NCBI RefSeq assembly: GCF_009928525.1
Contig: NZ_JAABOK010000002.1
Coordinates: forward strand, 496,001 to 560,000
Reading direction: 5' to 3'
Origin: Chitinophaga solisilvae
Lineage (GTDB): Bacteria; Bacteroidota; Bacteroidia; Chitinophagales; Chitinophagaceae
Length of the DNA: 64,000 nt
The position numbers were made by a program, and so were the translations under genes. Shown here piece by piece: positions 62,701-64,000 of this stretch (the first letter of the stretch is position 1; every line of letters begins with the position of its first letter). The notes below the pieces were generated by a model, which worked only from the letters and a program-made list of their open reading frames with translations, did not search any database and was not told where the DNA came from.

Positions 62701-63256
62701 CGATAACGGTAACCTCACCGGAAAACCTGACGGGAAGCTGAACTCCGCCGATCAGGTGTATATCGGTACACAGGATCCCGGTTACTCTTTCGGATTCAAC
62801 AACGCATTCGCCTATAAACAGTTTGACCTGAATATCTTTTTCTATGGCCAGCTGCAACGCACTAAACTGAACACGGACCTCGCTACCGCCTACGACCTGG
62901 AATCAACGCTGGCGCAGTTTGGCTGGAATGCCCTGAGCCTGGTGAAAGACCGCTGGGCTTCTGATAACCAGAACAGCGACCGCCCCAGCGGATTGAATAA
63001 TCCTTACGGCTCGTACACCGGCAACTACTTCCGGGAAAATGCCTGGTTCATCCGCTGCCGCAATATCACGCTGGGATATACCGCGCCGGCTTCGCTCCTG
63101 AAGAAACAACATATTATCTCGTCCGTACGCCTCTACCTGGATGCACAGAACCTGTTTGTGATATCGCCGTACAGCGGCATAGATCCTGAACTGGAGAGCT
63201 TTGCGGCCTATCCCATCCAGCGTTCCTGGATCATCGGTCTGAATGTTTCTTTCTAA
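59795..63256 (+). CDS. SusC/RagA-type TonB-linked outer-membrane transporter with STN domain
   Basis: This 1153-residue protein has a signal peptide (LLLLFTLTGMCYAME). An STN secretin-like signalling domain (~45-120, VTVQ-type GQSLKTALLALEKQADVQF) contacts FecR. The carboxypeptidase-regulatory-like domain contains IAGIVKGDDGTPLPGVTVLV. The SusC plug carries EEVVVIGYGSVKRKDITGAISSV, ALSGRAAGLM, QIRGNASF and VLYVVDGVPVNG. The barrel ends in SWIIGLNVSF. With the SusD lipoprotein it forms the bivalve importer for an oligosaccharide or peptide that is not identified here. Confidence 0.95.
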   Translation: MWNYRINHHQLVKKLMRISVVQLLLLFTLTGMCYAMEGKSQSLLDNKVSITVQGQSLKTALLALEKQADVQFIYSSEVINVKRDVTITATGQPLRDVLASLLAGTGVGFEAVNKQIVLSYAASKQPFALQEAFPDGISRQEEKTIAGIVKGDDGTPLPGVTVLVKGTTNGTITDVNGHFKLNVKGDVTLVLTLVGYEKKETAAHAGNHNIAITLGISSQGLEEVVVIGYGSVKRKDITGAISSVKATDIPKSANTSIDQALSGRAAGLMATQPTGQPGAGVTMQIRGNASFASAGVLYVVDGVPVNGAADEPGSGNRYGGINRSPLNFLNPDDIESIEVLKDASSAAIYGARAGAGVILITTKRGKEGKARVGYTFSHAFQEPARFYDIMNKHDYMTERNRILHERWLRTNKIAPYGNVDPSAVDPFKPRYSQTEIDTAGPAQSAIDAVTQSGYMDQHNLSVSGGNDKTKFYVSGNYLNQEGVIKTSGYKRYTGRMNLDQLVGNKIKLSVNVNGSRSVSSNPAIGGGLFENSGIIVASFYHPPTVPLRNADGTYPLNPDYSNAPNPASFLEITDQTVGTRLLGAASATWDITKELSAKANFSFDQSNNKRSNYLPKSFLYGARTGGQANILENTANIGLLEYLLNYRKTFKDNSSLTAVGGYSYQVLQQEGFNASNQKFITDNFVFNNLGMGEFARPGVGSFKVRERWASYFARVTFDFRDKYLLMASLRRDGSSKFAENKKYGWFPSVSGAWKVSNEEFLRYSNVISFLKLRASFGSTGNSNIGGNAFSYYSPGKSYVFGNTQNTGVYLSQVANPDLTWETAREVNIGLDFSLFKDRISGTFEFFNKTISNLLSSRPLPSYFIVGSMSANIGKTQSRGFEFTLRSNNITTTNFVWNTDFNIARYRDTWKERDPLVVKTLAKYIGLHDPIRAIYSYQTDGILKVGEKVPDHMPGLMPGMVKVKDLNGYDDNGNLTGKPDGKLNSADQVYIGTQDPGYSFGFNNAFAYKQFDLNIFFYGQLQRTKLNTDLATAYDLESTLAQFGWNALSLVKDRWASDNQNSDRPSGLNNPYGSYTGNYFRENAWFIRCRNITLGYTAPASLLKKQHIISSVRLYLDAQNLFVISPYSGIDPELESFAAYPIQRSWIIGLNVSF

Positions 63257-63267
63257 TCTAAACAACA

Positions 63268-64000
63268 ATGAACATGAAGCTAACATCATCAATTATATGC
63301 GGAGGGCTGCTTTTGCTGGGCCTCACCACTTTTACCGCCTGTGAAAAAGACCTGCAGCCGGATGTATACGATCAGTTTACCCCTGCCACCTTCTATAAAG
63401 ATGGCAACGATGTGAAAGCAGCGCTGACGGCCATCTACAACGGCCTGATGACCGGCGGATATGCCGGGTGGGGCAGTGGCAACGGCTCCTGGCACGTGCA
63501 GAACAGCATGACCACCGATGAACTGGTATGCTCCTGGGGCTGGGACGGATGGAAAAAAATGAATGACCTCAACTTTGCAGATAACTTCGGCGAGATCACC
63601 GGACATTATACTACGCTCATCAGGAAGGTATCTGAATGTACCATCTTTATGGATAAGGCTGCAGGCGTAACGATGGACGCCGCACTGAAATCCAGGTATA
63701 TAGCGGAAGCCCTGGCCCTGCGTGCGCACTACAGCCAGATACTCTATAGTTTTTACGGACCTGTTCCCATTGTGGTAGATGCAGGAACTGCCCAGAACCC
63801 GCTGGCCCCTGCTGTGCCACGCCCTGCAGACGACTGGATGGTTAAACAGATAGAGAAAGACTACAAGGATGCCGCCGCCGCACTGCCGGTCGCCTATGGT
63901 AACACCGACTATGGCCGTTTTACACAGGGTGGCGCACTCACCGGCCTGATGAAACTCTATATGCAGAAAAAACGTTGGGCCGACGCCGTTAGTACCGGTC
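63268..64000 (+). CDS. SusD/RagB-family nutrient-binding lipoprotein, 3' end outside window
   Basis: The ATG at 63268 starts MNMKLTSSIICGGLLLLGLT with the lipobox TAC (Cys24). TPATFYKDGNDVKAALTAIY is the usual first helix region of SusD, and YIAEALALRAHYSQILYSFYG with GPVPIV matches the TPR core (AEA.FLRA..Y..L...YG.VPIV). It lies 11 bp after susC. The frame runs off the window after about 244 codons. It forms the lid of the SusC transporter at the cell surface. Confidence 0.93.
   Translation, partial: MNMKLTSSIICGGLLLLGLTTFTACEKDLQPDVYDQFTPATFYKDGNDVKAALTAIYNGLMTGGYAGWGSGNGSWHVQNSMTTDELVCSWGWDGWKKMNDLNFADNFGEITGHYTTLIRKVSECTIFMDKAAGVTMDAALKSRYIAEALALRAHYSQILYSFYGPVPIVVDAGTAQNPLAPAVPRPADDWMVKQIEKDYKDAAAALPVAYGNTDYGRFTQGGALTGLMKLYMQKKRWADAVSTG

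Overview
The window looks like a chromosome segment of a Chitinophaga-type Bacteroidota. Evidence seen directly: SusC/SusD with an ECF sigma/FecR pair, a type IX secretion C-terminal signal, LytTR regulators, Bacteroidota-type -7 promoter elements (TAnnTTTG), precursors with the Bacteroidota class I lanthipeptide leader, and almost no Shine-Dalgarno sequences. No RNA or marker gene here fixes the species.

Layout. 1-3.8 kb: the end of a secreted DNA/RNA non-specific endonuclease, then a leftward CMD / SDR / dicarboxylate-symporter operon. 4-12.3 kb: a stray lanthipeptide-like precursor, a lipoprotein archaemetzincin, a truncated GNAT gene, a lipoprotein, a class V aminotransferase with a DUF4395 membrane partner, a LytS/LytTR two-component pair, then a broken HlyD exporter and three more lanthipeptide-like precursors with no modification enzymes. 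12.3-18.1 kb: a GH18 lipoprotein with a beta/gamma-crystallin tail, a GxGYxYP/discoidin/T9SS protein and a Fic enzyme. 18.4-30.1 kb: an AT-rich island holding an RHS-type polymorphic toxin pair and a candidate immunity gene, bounded by roughly 310-bp direct repeats that each carry a complete tRNA-Tyr gene, with transposase wreckage at both edges. 30.1-38.2 kb: tRNA-Asp, a ROK regulator, a two-gene EACC1-like/caspase conflict system, a bestrophin/universal-stress operon with a five-unit 11-bp repeat array at its promoter, an OmpR-type two-component pair, an AraC regulator and a VOC protein.

39.3-56.5 kb: a rightward siderophore operon of the NRPS-independent (NIS) type. It holds a lysine-hydroxylase-like 2OG oxygenase, nitroreductase, group II PLP decarboxylase, tandem-GNAT acyltransferase, two NIS synthetases, a prolyl oligopeptidase, a lysine N6-hydroxylase, a MATE exporter, two tiny membrane proteins and a fatty-acid-hydroxylase-like enzyme. 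A TonB-dependent receptor follows. The enzyme set predicts a hydroxamate siderophore built from N-hydroxylated, N-acylated and possibly C-hydroxylated cadaverine, which is exported by MATE and re-imported by the receptor. 56.6-64 kb: two small membrane proteins, then an ECF sigma / FecR / SusC / SusD nutrient-uptake locus that runs off the end.

Across the window, five long, nearly perfect intergenic palindromes (49-65 bp arms) sit mostly just after stop codons. Three share a heptanucleotide AATTACG outer arm, and all share a GCGRAGA core while differing in their inner stems. The best candidates for something undescribed are the EACC1-caspase pair, the palindrome family, the hydroxylated-cadaverine siderophore operon, the tRNA-flanked RHS island and the orphan lanthipeptide precursors.
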